Below are positions 33,716 through 46,600 of a stretch of DNA of 64,000 bases, piece by piece; positions within the stretch are counted from its first letter, which is position 1; each line of letters opens with the position of its first letter. The notes under the pieces are model-generated. The model made no database searches. It saw only the letters and a program-made list of their open reading frames with translations, and was not told where the DNA came from. The translations under genes and the position numbers were made by a program. Source of the stretch: Yamagishiella unicocca (Eukaryota; Chlorophyta; Chlorophyceae; Chlamydomonadales; Volvocaceae). The stretch lies in the NCBI GenBank assembly GCA_003116995.1, contig BDSL01000008.1, positions 1,879,306 to 1,943,305 on the forward strand, given 5' to 3'.

Positions 33716-34745
33716 TTGGCAGGAAGATTCGATTGAACATGTTGAGTAGTAATGGTATTACACTACATCCGGCGGCTAATCATCCCCTCGGTGGCCTTTC
33801 GCCGCCACGTGCCGCATGGAAATGAGATGTAGTCAAGCATGTGATACTGAAGTGGTAGTCGCCGCTGGAGCCTGCGCGCGGTTTGAAGACGTTCCTGAGC
33901 GGTTGCAGGCTGTAGCTATGAGGTTGGGGCCGCAAGGGGGCCTGCAGTAATGAAACGCAAGGGAGTTGTGCTAGCTGCAGTGAGGCGTGCGGTTTCTAGT
34001 TTGTGACTGACGGTAAGGCCGCAGGGGAAGCGACGCGTTGAGTTGCAGCCGGTGGCTTGGGCTCTGCGACCCTTGGGTCGTGCTGTCATGAGGCTTGCGC
34101 GTCCGAAGTGTATGCTGCCGATGGGCACGATGCGCCTTCTGTGCCGCGCGAGGAGCACACCGTGCGCTAAGCAAGCAGACCGCAGATATGGACAAAGTGA
34201 TTTGATGTGTGATTTGCTTGATGTGCGGGTTGCCTGGGCTACTGTGTACGTTGCCGATGGGTGGCCGGCAGCCTGCTGAGCTGGCCGCTTGGATTGGGCT
34301 TTAGCAGGCTTTCTGACGAGACTTGGAGACGTTTTTGGGCGAGGCCTTATCACAAAGGGAATACTGCGGCAAAGCAGTGCCTGGACAGGTTCATTTGGCA
34401 GGCCGGCGAAGTCAACGCAACATTTTGGCGCGAGCGGTCGTGGACGAGCATGCCTGCGTTTATTCATTGCAAGCCTGCCTTCACCTCATTGCGATGGCGG
34501 GTTGGTCACCAATCGGTCGGTTACCATGTCCTTTTGGATTCCGTGGCTGGAAAGGTGCTCATTCTAACGGTGATCGAGCCCGAGGTACGGATGACGCCAT
34601 ATGCTTGTACAACATAACGCTAGTAACGAGTACAAAGGCTGTTCTGGCTGCCTCACTTACGGACACAAAGGCTTTCTACAGACAAGAACCTTTAACCTGT
34701 AACAGGATATACAGTCGCTCGAAAATTAGCATCAACATCTACGGG

Positions 34746-37700
34746 ATGGCTATGCAACTCCGCGTCCCGGCAATCCAGGCGCAGCCACGTCTGCGTGGTC
34801 TGCGCAGCGGGGCCCTGTCGCCATGCGCGCCAACGCTTCGGCGCGTCGGGATCGTGCGCCGCTTCAAGGTCCGTCGTGAAAGGGAGGTTTGACTCCTAAG
34901 GACCCGTTCCGGAGGAGTGAAATGGGTTGGTCAGTCGGTTGCTGACGCCAGGAGGCGACCATTGCTGTGGGATGTACTACGATGACAGATAGACATTGCT
35001 TAACACGGCTTAACAGACCTTCCGCTGATGATGATGCATGCGCAACTCCCCCGGTCCCGGTTCCTGGATTCAGGAAAATGACAACACCGAAGCCGACATC
35101 CTGAAGCGCAAAGAGCGTGAGGAGGTAATCCGCAAGCAGGAGGAAGCGCTACAGCAGGTGAGCCGCTGTCGCGTCAACTAGCAGAAGAAGCCTGTGCGGC
35201 AGGGCGGCCCATGGGTCATGCAGCACGAAAGGCGTGCGATTGTCCTGCCCTTAGGTTGACAAGGCCTTCCCAGTGCATCATAAGTGCAGCAGAGAGCAAC
35301 GTTCGCGTACCCACTTTTCCAGATGAAAGAAACGTCGCTATGCAAAAATCGCCTCGCCTCGCCCAGCGCCGTGCGCGTTGCTCTTTGCGCGCTTGGTGCG
35401 CAATTGCGGTGTCTAGTGTGAAGTGAGGATACGCCGTTTCGGTACCGCAATCCTATGCTACCTCGCGGGCGCGTCCGGCGCATTGCGTGGCAGCTCAAAA
35501 CGTCAAAAGGCTTTGGGCGCTTTTCCTTCCCATGCTCGAGCACAACCCTCCTGCCTCCAAAAGGCACTGACCTCAAGTTGGTCCTTTCGTTGACGCTGAA
35601 TTTTGTCCCCCCAAACCCTTACCCCTCCCCTGCGGCCGCATGGACGTGCGTCGACGCGCAACAGGCGGCCCGGGAAGCTGGCAAGAGCGTCAGTTCAGCC
35701 AAGGACGAGCTGAAGAAGGTGAGGCCGGGAAGGGAGCTGAGGGGACCGGAATGATGGAACGGAACGGAAGCGGTAAGCAGTGGGCTTTTGGGCAGACGAC
35801 GAGCGAGTCGCAAACACGAGATGTGGCGATGAGACCGCTCCCTGGGCGTCCAGGCGGCGGGGTACTTGCAGTGTCCGCCCACAGGTCTCACTTCTAACCT
35901 GCTGCAGAGGCACGCCCTTCCGCTTTATATCCCAGCGCTGACATTGTCGCTGAGCCAGTTATTGTTATGACAAAAGACGAAGAGCAAGCCCGTCGTCTGG
36001 ACGCGATGCGACAAAGCGACCCTTCGCGTGCATGGCGGTTGCGGCCCTCTCGCGCGTTTCGGTGTCCGCGCCCGGTCCGGTCCCCTACAGCCTCCGCGCC
36101 TCTTCCCTCTCTTCATCCTGGGGTGGCCGCACTCGCCCCCCTGCCCTGATGTCGCTGCGGGTGATAGTGGCTGCAGACGCCGCAACGGCTGCAGGTGGGC
36201 CAACGAAACAACCGACCCGCGCGCGACGCATCCGCCACCTGAGGCAGCCCAACGGCTAGGATCGGCCACACTTTGGCGATTAGATAATATGTACGTTGCA
36301 GTCTTTGCTGGCACTCTCGCCTTCCTGTTCCGAGGCGGCTAGCGGCCGCTGCTCGGCAAACCCGACCCGTATGACTCGCATCCCAAATAACAGCCCCCCC
36401 CCCGCTCTTCCAGTCTGCCACCAGCTGCATTGCCGATCCGCATACCGCTTGACCAGCGCATCGGGATTCCTCCACTCCTGGGTTACCTTTCCCTCCCCCT
36501 CTCGATCCTCTCCTCTGTTACTCGCCTCCTCGCCTCCTCTCTGTCTGCGACCCACATCGCCGTTTCTCAACCTCCTCCATCTGCGACCTGCATCATCGTT
36601 TCTCACCCCACCCCAACCGCCCCAACCGCCTCAACCGCCTCAACCGCCCCAACCGCTCCAATGCTGCCGCCACAGGATGTCAACCGCGTGGTTGACACGG
36701 TGGAGCGCTCCAGCGCGGGCAAGGGCTACGCCTCCGCGGTGCGGGTGCCTCTCTGGATGCCCGCCTTCACCCGCCGCCGCGAGGTGGGAGGGTGGCAGCT
36801 GGCTGCGCTATGGGAGGGGCGATGGGAGGGGGGCAGGCGGGGGGCAGCTGGCTGCGACGTGGGAGGGGGGCAGCTGGCTGCGAGGTGGAAGAGGGGTAGC
36901 TGGCTGCGACGTGGGAGGGGGGCAGCTGGCTGCGAGGTGGAAGAGGGGCAGCTGGCTGCGAGGTGGAAGAGGGGCAGCTGGCTGCGAGGTGGAAGAGGGG
37001 CAGCTGGCTGCGAGGTGGAAGAGGGGCAGCTGGCTGCGAGGTGGGAAGGGGGCGGCGGGCGGAGTCCGGCGGCTGGGGGTGGGAAGCGCTGCCGTGTGAT
37101 GGTCGAGGGTCGTTGAGGGAAAGGTGCAGTGAGGTGTGCAGGAGGGAAGGGTGTAGGAGGGCACGAGTGGAGAGGATTTGCGAGGCTGGCACGACCCATG
37201 GGCGTCCCTTCTGACCGCCGATGCCGCCGTCGTACCACTTCCCTCCGCGCCCTCCGGAGCAGATCTTTGTGGGCCGCATCGCGATGTTGGGCTTCTTCGC
37301 CACCTGCGCGCTGGAGGTCATGACGCCCGATCACCTGGGCCCTATCCGCCAGGTGGGTCAGGGGGGTTCCAAGACAAATCCGTGTCGGGGGGTAAGGGTA
37401 AGGGGGGCCCGCGGCCTCCCCGCTGCGGTAGTAGCAATTACTCTTGTGGGCTCCAGTGGCAATACCAGTTTGGACCCTGCATAAGCCCCAACCGTCGCGC
37501 CCTTCACGCCCAGCATGTCCAGCACGTGGGCATGCCTGTCCGGATAGTGGACGTCTCTTTTAACTGGCCAGCCAGCCAGTCGCCGGCGTGCTCAGGCGCG
37601 TACAGCGATAGATGCAATCATCACCCCCTCGCGTGCTCCATCTCCTCCCTGCCCTGGCCTGCCCTGCAACATTCGTCGGAGACGGGTCTCCTACCAGCTT

Positions 37701-39446
37701 GCCAGTTGCTGTGCCTCGTGCGACAACACTCGTACCTGTAACAGTTACTACTACTCGTACCTGTAACAGTTACTACTACTCGTACCTGTAACAGTTACTA
37801 CTACTCGTACCTGTAACAGTTACTACTACTCGTACCTGTAACAGTTACTACTACTGGTACCTGTTAACAGTTACTACTACTCGTACCTGTTAACAGTTAC
37901 TGCTACTCGTACCTACGCTACTCCTGCCCTGGGTCCCTGATCCCGCAGGTCCAGTTGTGGACCGGCCTGGACACCGCTGTCATCTCCGCCATCGTCATGG
38001 GCATTCTCGCCTACAACACGCTGGGCGGCCTGGGCCCCTGGTCGCCCACCTTTTCGCCGGAGAACCTGCGGGTGCGGGTGGGGTCCGGGGGTCGCTCTGG
38101 GGCCGGGGCCGGGGCGGGGCTGTTCTTGAGTGGGGCGGGGCCCGCGGCGGAGCAGCTTCTTGCTCCTTAGGTCTTGTAATATTTCGCAAGATCTAAGCCT
38201 ACGAGTTATGCACAGGGCTTACCGCGCCGCGCATTGCCGCACCTCCCTTTCATCCAACCCGGTAGCCACCGCAACCAGCTCGACGGCAGCAATGCTCCGC
38301 TCGCTGCGGTCCTTGCCATTACCCTGTTTTGAGCTGGGCTCGCTCTCCTTGCCACTCTTTGGCACTGCCTGCCCTGCGGGCGGTTTCGAAGCCATGTGCC
38401 GCCTCCCGCCCGTCCGTCCCTCCGCCACCCACCGCCGCCTGCAGGACGTGGCTCGCCGACCCCCGGGTCCCCCCAGCGTGTTGGTCAACCCCTTCGACCT
38501 GGGCAGGCTGCTGGGCGTCTCTGGTTGGGGCTTCACCAAGCGTAACGAGGTATGATCTCGCTCGAAAAGCAGATAGTGCCCGGAAAGCGGACCGGGGCAA
38601 AATTTGAAAGGGGACGGCGCAGCTCCATCCGATGCGCAGCTAGGCGTACATAGCGGGGTGACGTATACACCGTGCATACGGTGGTACGGTGGTTTCGAGG
38701 AAGACCCCTGGATGCCCGAAAAAACCGTTTAGAACAGACGTTTTGAGATGCATGCTGGAGAACTGGGTTGGGGATACTAAAGCCGAAGGTCGTAATATGA
38801 TGGTGGCGTGGTGGCATGGTGGCATGGTGGCATGGTGGCATGGTGGCATGGTGGCATGGTGGCATGGTGGCATGGTGGTATGAAGCACAACAAGCGTTGT
38901 CCAGTGTTGTATGATGCAGTCACGGTACCGCTAGGTTTGTCCGGCTCAGCCAGCTGCAACCCAGCGCAGCGTTTCCTTTACCGGTAGTCACGCCCGCCCT
39001 CCCCTTCCGCGCCTCACCTGCCGTAATCACCCTGGCAGCTCTTCCACGGCCGCCTGGCCATGCTAGGCTTCCTGGCCGCGTTCATCGGGGAGCTCAGGAC
39101 CGGCCGCGGAGCTCTGGCCCAGGTACGGAATCTCGACATAACACGCAATGTACCGCGCCGGGTATGACGCACCAGACGTACTAACGCTCTTAATATCGTC
39201 TCCGCCGCTACACCCACATCCGCGGCTGAAGGCTCTGAACCGCTCCCCCCCTCCTCCGCGCCCCCGCGGCCGCTGCTCCCTTGTTAACCGCAGCTGGCTG
39301 GCTACATGGGTGTGGTGCCTGATGACACGTACTACGGCGTGGTGGTCCGGGGCTTCATCGTGTTCACGGCGCTGATGCTGGCGCTGTCCATCCTGATGCC
39401 CAGCCGCCTGCAGGGGTCAGCCGCAGCAGAGGACGAGATTTACTGA
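34746..39446 (+). CDS. PsbS-like four-helix LHC-superfamily thylakoid protein
   Basis: Seen: exons 34746-34868, 35074-35157, 35665-35718, 36676-36783, 37263-37352, 37949-38071, 38445-38549, 39039-39122 and 39294-39446, all phase 0, encode 307 residues. Residues 1-41 are Arg/Ser/Ala-rich like a chloroplast transit peptide. Residues 42-110 are charged and helical (ILKRKEREEVIRKQEEAL). Two related halves follow: PAFTRRRE-IFVGRIAMLGFF, then a second helix (TAVISAIVMGILAY); and WGFTKRNE-LFHGRLAMLGF plus GELRTGRGALAQ, then a last helix (GFIVFTALMLALSI). FTK-NE-F-GRLAMLGF and TG-GALAQ are PsbS hallmarks. Known: PsbS senses lumen acidity in photoprotective quenching. Here the lumenal YEAEP/NEIEP glutamates are replaced by VVPDDTYYG in the second half, and no equivalent is obvious in the first. 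It may be a PsbS relative with altered sensing. Introns hold several minisatellites. Confidence 0.8.
36835..37055. repeat. 27-bp minisatellite in a PsbS-like gene intron
   Basis: About eight tandem units containing GCAGCTGGCTGCGAGGTGGA, in the intron 36784-37262. They produce artificial frames on both strands. Confidence 0.9.
37735..37918. repeat. 25-bp minisatellite carrying GTAACAGTTACTACTA
   Basis: About seven tandem units, each with CTCGTACCTGTAACAGTTAC followed by TACTA, in the intron 37353-37948 of the PsbS-like gene. The core GTAACAGTTACTACTA matches the motif in the tRNA array units (reverse complement TAGTAGTAACTGTTAC). Confidence 0.9.
38691..38772 (+). repeat. Dispersed ~80-bp element, copy in PsbS-like gene intron
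   Basis: Contains TTCGAGGAAGACCC, GGATGCCCGAAAAAACCGTT, AGAACAGACGTTTTGAGATG and GCATGCTGGAGAACT in this order. The same blocks recur near 58.6, 59.7, 60.2, 60.8 and 62.1 kb. It has no coding capacity and lies in the intron 38550-39038. Confidence 0.75.
38803..38881. repeat. 8-bp minisatellite (TGGTGGCA)n
   Basis: About nine tandem units of TGGTGGCA in the same intron, directly after the dispersed element. Confidence 0.95.
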
Positions 39447-41201
39447 GGGGCGCGTGGGCCGGCGCTGGCCCGGGCATGGGCGGCGGTGGATTGTTAGGAT
39501 TGGAGGAGGTCGCAGGAATACTTCTTTTTGGTGGAGTGGTATTGACGCAGGCAGAGGAGATAACATAGCTGGGATTCGATGCGGTAGTGGCAAACGGCAA
39601 CTGAGGGGTAGCCGAGCTGTTGCGCTCGAGGTAAAAACCGTGCGGCCAGTATGCTGTGGGTGGACTCGTGGCGAGGTGTGGCGGAAGGTTAGCGGGGAAG
39701 GCCGTGGAAGCGAGCTAACTCTGTGAGGGCTTGCGGGGTACGGCCGGTAATGCAGAAATGTAATGTATGCGGAGCTCTCAGCCGTAATGAGAGGCGAGGG
39801 TTTTTGTTCTGCGGCTCGAGACGCTTACTTTTTCGGCGGCACAAAGTTGTACAAGCGTGCCGCAGAGGACGTCCCAATTGTCGGGGCTCAGTTGGACTGA
39901 TCTTCATGGCAGTCCTCCTCATTTATAACCGCACGTCATCCACTGCATTCATTGTTGATTTATTGGATTGCAACCAGGGTATGCGATGCTTTCTGAACCG
40001 TCTACGGAATGTACGGAAGTTTCTGTCCTTTGTTGCCGATGTGGCCTTCAATACCCGCGTAAACGCGTTGCAATGTGGATGCGGTCTGGGGTGGTTGTAG
40101 ATCTGTCGCAACATTGGCGTGTACCGGTAGGTCCCGAAACATTTTTCGTTGTATGTTTGAACCACCGCAAGGTGTGCTCGCGCACCGAATGAAATGTTGC
40201 TCATCCACTCCGCTTGCGAATGTAACGATGATTGATAAGATCGTAACCGACGAAAATCGTACCGGAACTTGTACATGCATCGTTCAACGTTGGAACAATG
40301 TGATTTTACCGTAAAACAACCAGAAAGGCAATAACATCACAGTCCTTCGGTTACTTATGTTCTTACACTTATCGTGCCACATTGTCCAACCACTCGAGAA
40401 TGTCCCATCCTCATCACGCCACAGCTCATTTGTCACGGCGTATGTGACATCTTCGAATAATACGCGCTACCGGGCGTATGTATTCCTGTTCCTACGGTCG
40501 CATGACAATAACGCTCAAAACAGCATGCGACACGTACAACCCTCTCTCTCTCCCCTCATCCGCATCGAACCTGACCGCTGCCAGCTGAAACGTGGAAATC
40601 CCGACAGGGTTACAGAAAATCCAATCAATCAAAATCGTTCCTGCTGCTCACATGCGGCTCCTTCCAGAGGGGCGAACCCGGGGTGAGCGTGGGAGCGACC
40701 GACAGGCGCCTTTCCGCATCCTAACCACCCAATCGCCCACCCAGGACACCGTTTATGCTCTTCTCCTAACATCATCAATCGTGTCCACCTCCGCATCCAA
40801 CGACTCCGTGCGCGCCGCTCACATGCTCTTGCGACGCAGCGGCACCGCCGTGTAGATGTCCAGCCCTACGATCAGCCGTGCCGCTGCATCATTCCGCACA
40901 GACAGGCACGAGCCAGTGCGATGCGCTCCTCCTGCTGCTGCAAACGGGCACTGAGCCCAGATGCCAGCAGAGACCCAGGGGAGAAGCACGTAGAACCTGG
41001 TCCGGATCGAAACCCCACGCGACCCCACAAATCGGGGCAGCGCCTCTGCTGTGCGGGCTCGCTGCTCAGCTGAACACATCCGCCGCTATGCCGCTGAGGC
41101 TGTGCTCCTATACCACCGCCTGACTGAGGGTAGGCGCCAGGCTCAGCTCAGGCTCAGCTCAGCCGCCCGCCAGCTCTCGGCTGCGGCTGTTCCGCGGCCC
41201 C
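39447..41201. other. Convergent intergenic region, no gene seen
   Basis: Lies between the 3' ends of the PsbS-like (plus) and HHL1-like (minus) genes and must hold both 3' untranslated regions. Frames of up to 125 codons have no domain, no conserved motif and no splice support. Confidence 0.5.
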
Positions 41202-43378
41202 TTACTGCTGGGCGGGGGCGGACGGCGTCTCGGGCGCCTTGAACATACCCGCGAGGTTGTCGGCGGAGAAGAACGCCTTGAGCAGCTCCAGCCCGGTGGC
41301 GCCCAGCGCCTCAGGGGCGGGAAACACGGTCAGTCCCTCGGGCTTCGTCCAGTCCTTGGGGTTCTCCTTGTCCTGCGCACCAGCAGATGGGTGGGGGTGG
41401 ATGGCTGGTCAGACCCTTCGTGGGGACTTAAAACGGGGCTGCCGGTGCGTATCGGGAGGTGACTTGCAGACCCCCCGTGCTTAGGGCCGATGCCAGCCCC
41501 CTGATGCGCCCTGCGCATTTTCGCGGATCTAAGTACGGAACCCATTACGTTCGCCTTTTTGTATGCTGTAGTACAAAGGTGGCAGCCCTGGCCGCGAGCT
41601 GCCGCTTACCCGGATTTTGAACGCGTACTCGAAGTCGCTCGAGGCGCTGTTGGCGAAGGGCGGGAAGTTCTTGCGGAGCTCCTTCTCCACCTTGCCCTTG
41701 TCCTGCGAACACAGAGCGGGGGGGTGACGTCACGACAGAAAAATCTAAAGGCGATCAGTCACGGCCACCCGCCAGAACGTGACATGATCCTCATAGCCAC
41801 AGAAAAACTTTTGTCGCCGAGCCAAGCCAAAGCAACCCATGACTTGCCAGTCGGATGTTCCCCGGGACCTGTCCCTGGGCGGATCAGCCCCCTCGCCGCA
41901 CAGCCCCCGCATGTGCACGGCTGGCACCCGTTACCACCCAAGACCCAACCACTCCTGCTGCTGCACAAATGCTCGCGATTTGCGGGCTAAGGGTGCAGTG
42001 GGCCCGCATGCATCGGATGCCGCAGTTTGCCCTCCGGCGAGCACTGGTCGGAGGGCAAACTGATCATGCGCCCACTGTTGGGAATTGCTACAGTGCAAGC
42101 AGCGCTCTCCCAGGCGCTTGTTGATGCTAATGGATGCCCATTGAAACCATGCAAAGATTCGCTGCTGCGGGACAGGGACACCGGTGCTTCCTGTACCCTT
42201 AATGCTGCTGCTGACAGCGCAGGAAGATCCCCGGCCCCGCGTATCGTACGTGCTGGCTGGTGGCCCCGGCCCCAGTGACCGCAGCCCTTACGGTTCAACG
42301 TCATCGTTGCTGGCGTGGTGGGATCGTGATGTTACTGCTTGGTCTGGATGCACGCTGATTGCAGGGTATCGAGGGCTAAAACACATGGCTCGAGCAATAT
42401 TGCGAGACATCTGGTCGTACGATGCAGCACCCGGGTGACGCCTGTGACATGACACGGCTGTGCCCCAGCCCGTGCAGCATCCTTGCCAATCGTGGTGTCT
42501 TCACTGTAGCACAGGTTTCCCTCCCCAGGCTACGACCTACGACTGCTCTTACTCCACATCACACAGTGCGCACATGGCGACGCAGGCAAGTACGCACCTG
42601 GTAAAGGCCCGAAGCCATCTGCCAGACCAGAGTGCGGCCGTAGAGCTTCATGCCCCACTCAGACTTGATGGCATTCACCAAGAAGTTCGACACCTGATTG
42701 CCCTTCACAACGCTGAGCGGTACCCAGAGCGAGGGGCCAACATCGACGTTCAGCGTCTGGTCCTTGTACTGCGCGCGCGAGAGCCACAGCCTGCGTTAGG
42801 ACTCCTCTGAACAACGCGCATACGCAACAATTTCTTACCTTAAGAACACGGAAGAAGATAACGAACTCGGCATTCTCCGGGTCCACCTCAGGCGTGGGCG
42901 GCTCTCGCTGCGATGACCAGTCGGCAATCGCTGGTTGGCCACCACACAACGATCGACAGAGCGCAATCGCTTAATTGAATAGCAATTGACACACTTACCC
43001 GCATCTCCATCTGACCTGGCATACCAGAGTTTGAGCGGAAAGCAGTCTTGCCCTTGCCCTTGCCCTTGGCGAAAACCTGCACCCAAGCGACGCGATCGCT
43101 GATCAAGCTACCAAGTCATATGGAATGCATTCAAGTTGTTAAGGGATCTTTTGCTGTGGTATTTGCTCACCTGGACGCTAGGGCGCCTGGACGTGGTCGT
43201 GCCAAAAGCGGGCGCGCGCGCGGCCGAACGCCTGCGTTATTGACAACAATTGAATTGGGTCAGCAAAGGTAATCGTAGTCTTATTACAGCGTCGAGCAGT
43301 CCAGTAGGCCCTGGGCCACACACACCTGGCGCTCAAGGGCTTCAACCCCTGGCAGCCGCGAGTCATTGCTGTCTGCAT
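41202..43378 (-). CDS. HHL1-like chloroplast protein (photosystem II protection/repair)
   Basis: Seen: exons 43378-43326 (ATG 43378), 43231-43171, 43076-42999, 42907-42839, 42768-42598, 41702-41610 and 41372-41202 (TAA) join exactly and give 231 residues. The first 38 residues are rich in Arg, Ser, Ala and Thr, as in transit peptides, followed by a basic KGKGKGK run. The core has ENAEFVIFFRVLK, LWVPLSVVKGNQVSNFLVNA, SEWGMKLYGRTL and SSDFEYAFKIR. Known: this resembles, from memory, plant HHL1 (Hypersensitive to High Light 1), a thylakoid-associated protein of about 230 residues that works with LQY1 in photosystem II repair; length and the FVIFxR...LWxPLSxVxG pattern agree. Inferred: the same role here. 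No transmembrane segment is evident. Family assignment would need a search; the gene itself is well supported. Confidence 0.7.
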
Positions 43379-43625
43379 TTTTAAAGGTAGGTGCAATAAG
43401 AAATGATAATGGACAGCGAAAACACGAAGTATTTGACAAAGTTGACACCTTGCCCCTTTGTGGTACCCATGCAGAGAATTTTTGGGGGGCCCACAAAGCA
43501 TGCGTCGCCCTTACTACTTCATCGAGCCACCCGCATATGTAGTGTAACAAGCTGCACACCTTCTGTATATTTGAAGGTTGCAAGTCCACACAGAGACTAC
43601 CTACTGCTAGGACTCTTCCTTAAAC
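43379..43625. promoter_or_regulatory. Short divergent promoter region (HHL1-like / ARGC)
   Basis: Only 247 bp separate the two start codons of oppositely oriented genes, both for predicted chloroplast proteins. The region must contain both transcription starts. No specific element identified. Confidence 0.45.
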
Positions 43626-46600
43626 ATGCGTGTTTCACAGCAGACATCGGCCCGGACCGGCGTCAGCCGCCGTTCCGCCATCAGTGTCAGGGCGCAGGCC
43701 GTGGTAAGATCACAGGATTGATATATGTTAGGATACCCGACGGGACTCGACGCCGTCAGGCACGTGTGTCGGAAAGACTGCCGTCGCGACGCAGCGCAAG
43801 CCTTGCGAGTCGTTGTTTGATAGGTTCGGCGACCTTGCTCGTGTGACCGCATGTTCGCGCAATACTTGTTGTCCGCTACCGCGTTTCGTGACGTTGCCGT
43901 GTGATTGAGCAGCGACCGATCGGTGTTGATACAGGCATCACCGCTTCCAGCGTCGAGCCATTCGGCTCTGAAGACCAATGTTGCTAAGGTTGCGGTGCTG
44001 GGTGCTTCCGGATACACTGGCGCTGAAGTGGTGCGCCTGACCGCATTGCACCCGAACATCAAGGTCACTGTTCTGACGGGCGACAAGCAGGCTGGCAAGG
44101 TGAGCTGCAAGAAGGGATCAAAATAGGACTCCGTGGGTTATGCTGAAGTCGAGTCTATGCGACGAGGGGTTGGTCACGTGGTTACATCTCGCTTGCCTAA
44201 CCCTAGCAGTGGAGCCATCATGCTTATTGCTAGCCGCAGCCTATTAACGATGCCTCGTATGTTTCGCCTGAATATAAGCAGCCCGGTCGTAGGACGTTGA
44301 TTGTCAAAAAGTTTCCAGCGTTCCGGTAGTTGGGTTCCACTTTCCCTACCGCTGATCTGCTGTCAAGGACTGCCCAGACGTTCAAGGGGCGATGAAGGGT
44401 CGGCAATCTAAACCTGGAGCTGCGCAATAATGGGTTGGTGTGGTTGCTCACCTTTCCCCGCTTCAACGACATCTTCGCCGGGTGCATCCTCTTCTTTCCT
44501 TGGCGCGCAGAACTTCTCGGACGTTTTCCCGCACCTGATCACGGCGACCAACGTGCCAAAGCTGGTTAAGATCGACGACGTGAACTTTGGGGACGTGGAT
44601 GCCGCTTTTTGCTGCCTGCCGCACGCCACCACGCAGGTACGGACCCGCGGCTGATTTGGGTCGGGCGAAGTTTCTCTCAAAACGCCGACTGGACCCGGTT
44701 GTGACTGGATTCGGTCGCTGGCTGTAACAGGGACAAGAGAAGGGCTAATCCCATGGCATGAGGGTTTCTAGAACTAATAGGTAGGCTGTAGCGATGGATC
44801 CGGATGCCCGGATCGCCGCACCACGAGGCAAAAGTAAGTGTGATGCGAGCAGCCTGCCCAAGGTCGGACGACCAGCCAGATAGCAGAACGGCGGAACAGG
44901 GAAGCATGGTATTTTTAACTCAATAGGAGGACAAAGAAGTGCAAAACGTCAGGGGAGGTTTGCGAGAATATATGCGGCGATCCCACGAGGATACCGCCGG
45001 GTGTGAACGTTAATGTGTTACGGTGCGGTATTAAACACGCGAACTAATACAGCCTGGGCTGGCGGTATTTATGAGATCATTGTGTTAGCCATGCCGTAAG
45101 AGCTGAGTTTGGGAGTGCTTGACAGAGGGCGGTTCAAGGTTAGTAAACCAAGATCGTACGGCCGGCCTTGCAACCCAGATGTCGTGCCTTGTGGTGCGCA
45201 TGGGAAATGGCTCCTCCTGGCCTGGCTCACCAAGGCGCACGCAGCTGTGCCCACTATGGAAGGCCGTTGAGGACGATAGCGGTGCTACAGTCCACGTCGC
45301 CGCCACTCCGCATGTCAGTATCCTGTCATAGCACATACCCGCAGCGACTAAACGCACGCCACTGCACTCCCCTCCGGCGATCCACTTCATAGGAGATCAT
45401 CAAGAAGTTGCCCTCGACCCTCAAGATTGTGGACCTCTCGGCTGACTTCCGTCTGAAGGACCCGGCCCAGTACGCCGAGTGGTGCGTCGCATAGGATTGG
45501 GGACAGGGTCGGGGCGGGTAGACGGATCCCTAAACCTGAAAGGCGAGGCGAGGACTAGCATTGGAGCTGTTAAGGTCATACGGTGTTCGCCACGATGGGT
45601 CTGTCGACGTGTCGATCGTGGGGCCGCCTTTCTCCCCTAGTGCCCCGGGCCGCATCCACTCACCCAGCTCCTGACGTCTGCCTTCCGCAGGTACGGCCAC
45701 GAGCACGCCGCCCTGGACCTGCAGAAGGAGGCGGTGTACGGCCTGACGGAGGTGTACCGCGATCAGATCAAGTCGGCTCGCCTGCTGGCCAACCCCGGCT
45801 GCTACCCCACCTGCTCGCAGCTGCCGCTGTACCCGCTGATGAAGGTGGGGGGATGGAGATGAGGGATGGGGAGGATGGCGGTGGTGAGAGCTTGGGAAGG
45901 AGGGTTGGATCCGGGGGCAGCATGTGAGGGCAGGTCTTCATGCGGGTGACGCTGTACGTCAATTGACCTCGTCCGACGTGGCCGTCGACGCCAACCCATC
46001 CCAACTCAGCACGAACCCTCGCTTCCGCCTCTCATGATCCGTGCAGGCCAAGCTGATCCAGACCGACGACATCCTGATTGACGCTAAGTCCGGTGAGCAC
46101 GGTACCGGGCGGCGGGCTTGGCAAGCACCGCGCTCCGCAGGGTTCAGGCTCCCGTGCCCTGCATAGCTCCACATCAACATATCCCACCACAGTCTCCTCT
46201 TCACACGACCACCTCCTCTTTCCAGCGTCGCTGCTTGTGCGAGCTCGGTCGTACAAACATGCCGAGGTCAGACAGACGGGTCCGCGTCCATAGTACTGGC
46301 AACTCACAACAGTAAACTCATGGTTGTGTCCCTGACGTTCCCTCCTCCTCGCCCCTCCTCCTCGCCCCTCCTCCTCGCCCCTCCTGCTCGCCCCTCCTCC
46401 TCGCCCCTCCTGCTGCCCCTCCTGCTCGCCCTTCCTGCTGCAGGCGTTTCCGGCGCGGGCCGCAGCGCCAAGGAATCCAACCTGTACTGCGAGATCGCGG
46501 AGGGCATCAACAGCTACGCCGTGGGCTCGCATCGCCATATGCCCGAGATCGAGCAGGGCCTCACTGAGGCGGCGGGCAGCCCCGTGCGCATCTCGTTCAC

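Larger units (their letters stand above)
32640..34745. other. Intergenic region, no supported gene
   Basis: Spacer between the SPL7-like gene and the PsbS-like gene. It holds the 3' region of the former, a GGT tract and a 15-bp minisatellite. Open frames here (up to 211 codons) have no recognisable domains and follow the repeats, so I call none. Confidence 0.5.

Noticed and set aside
33494..33749. Frames with YVSAG / CPLAT repeats
   Set aside because: By-products of a 15-bp minisatellite with no upstream gene structure.
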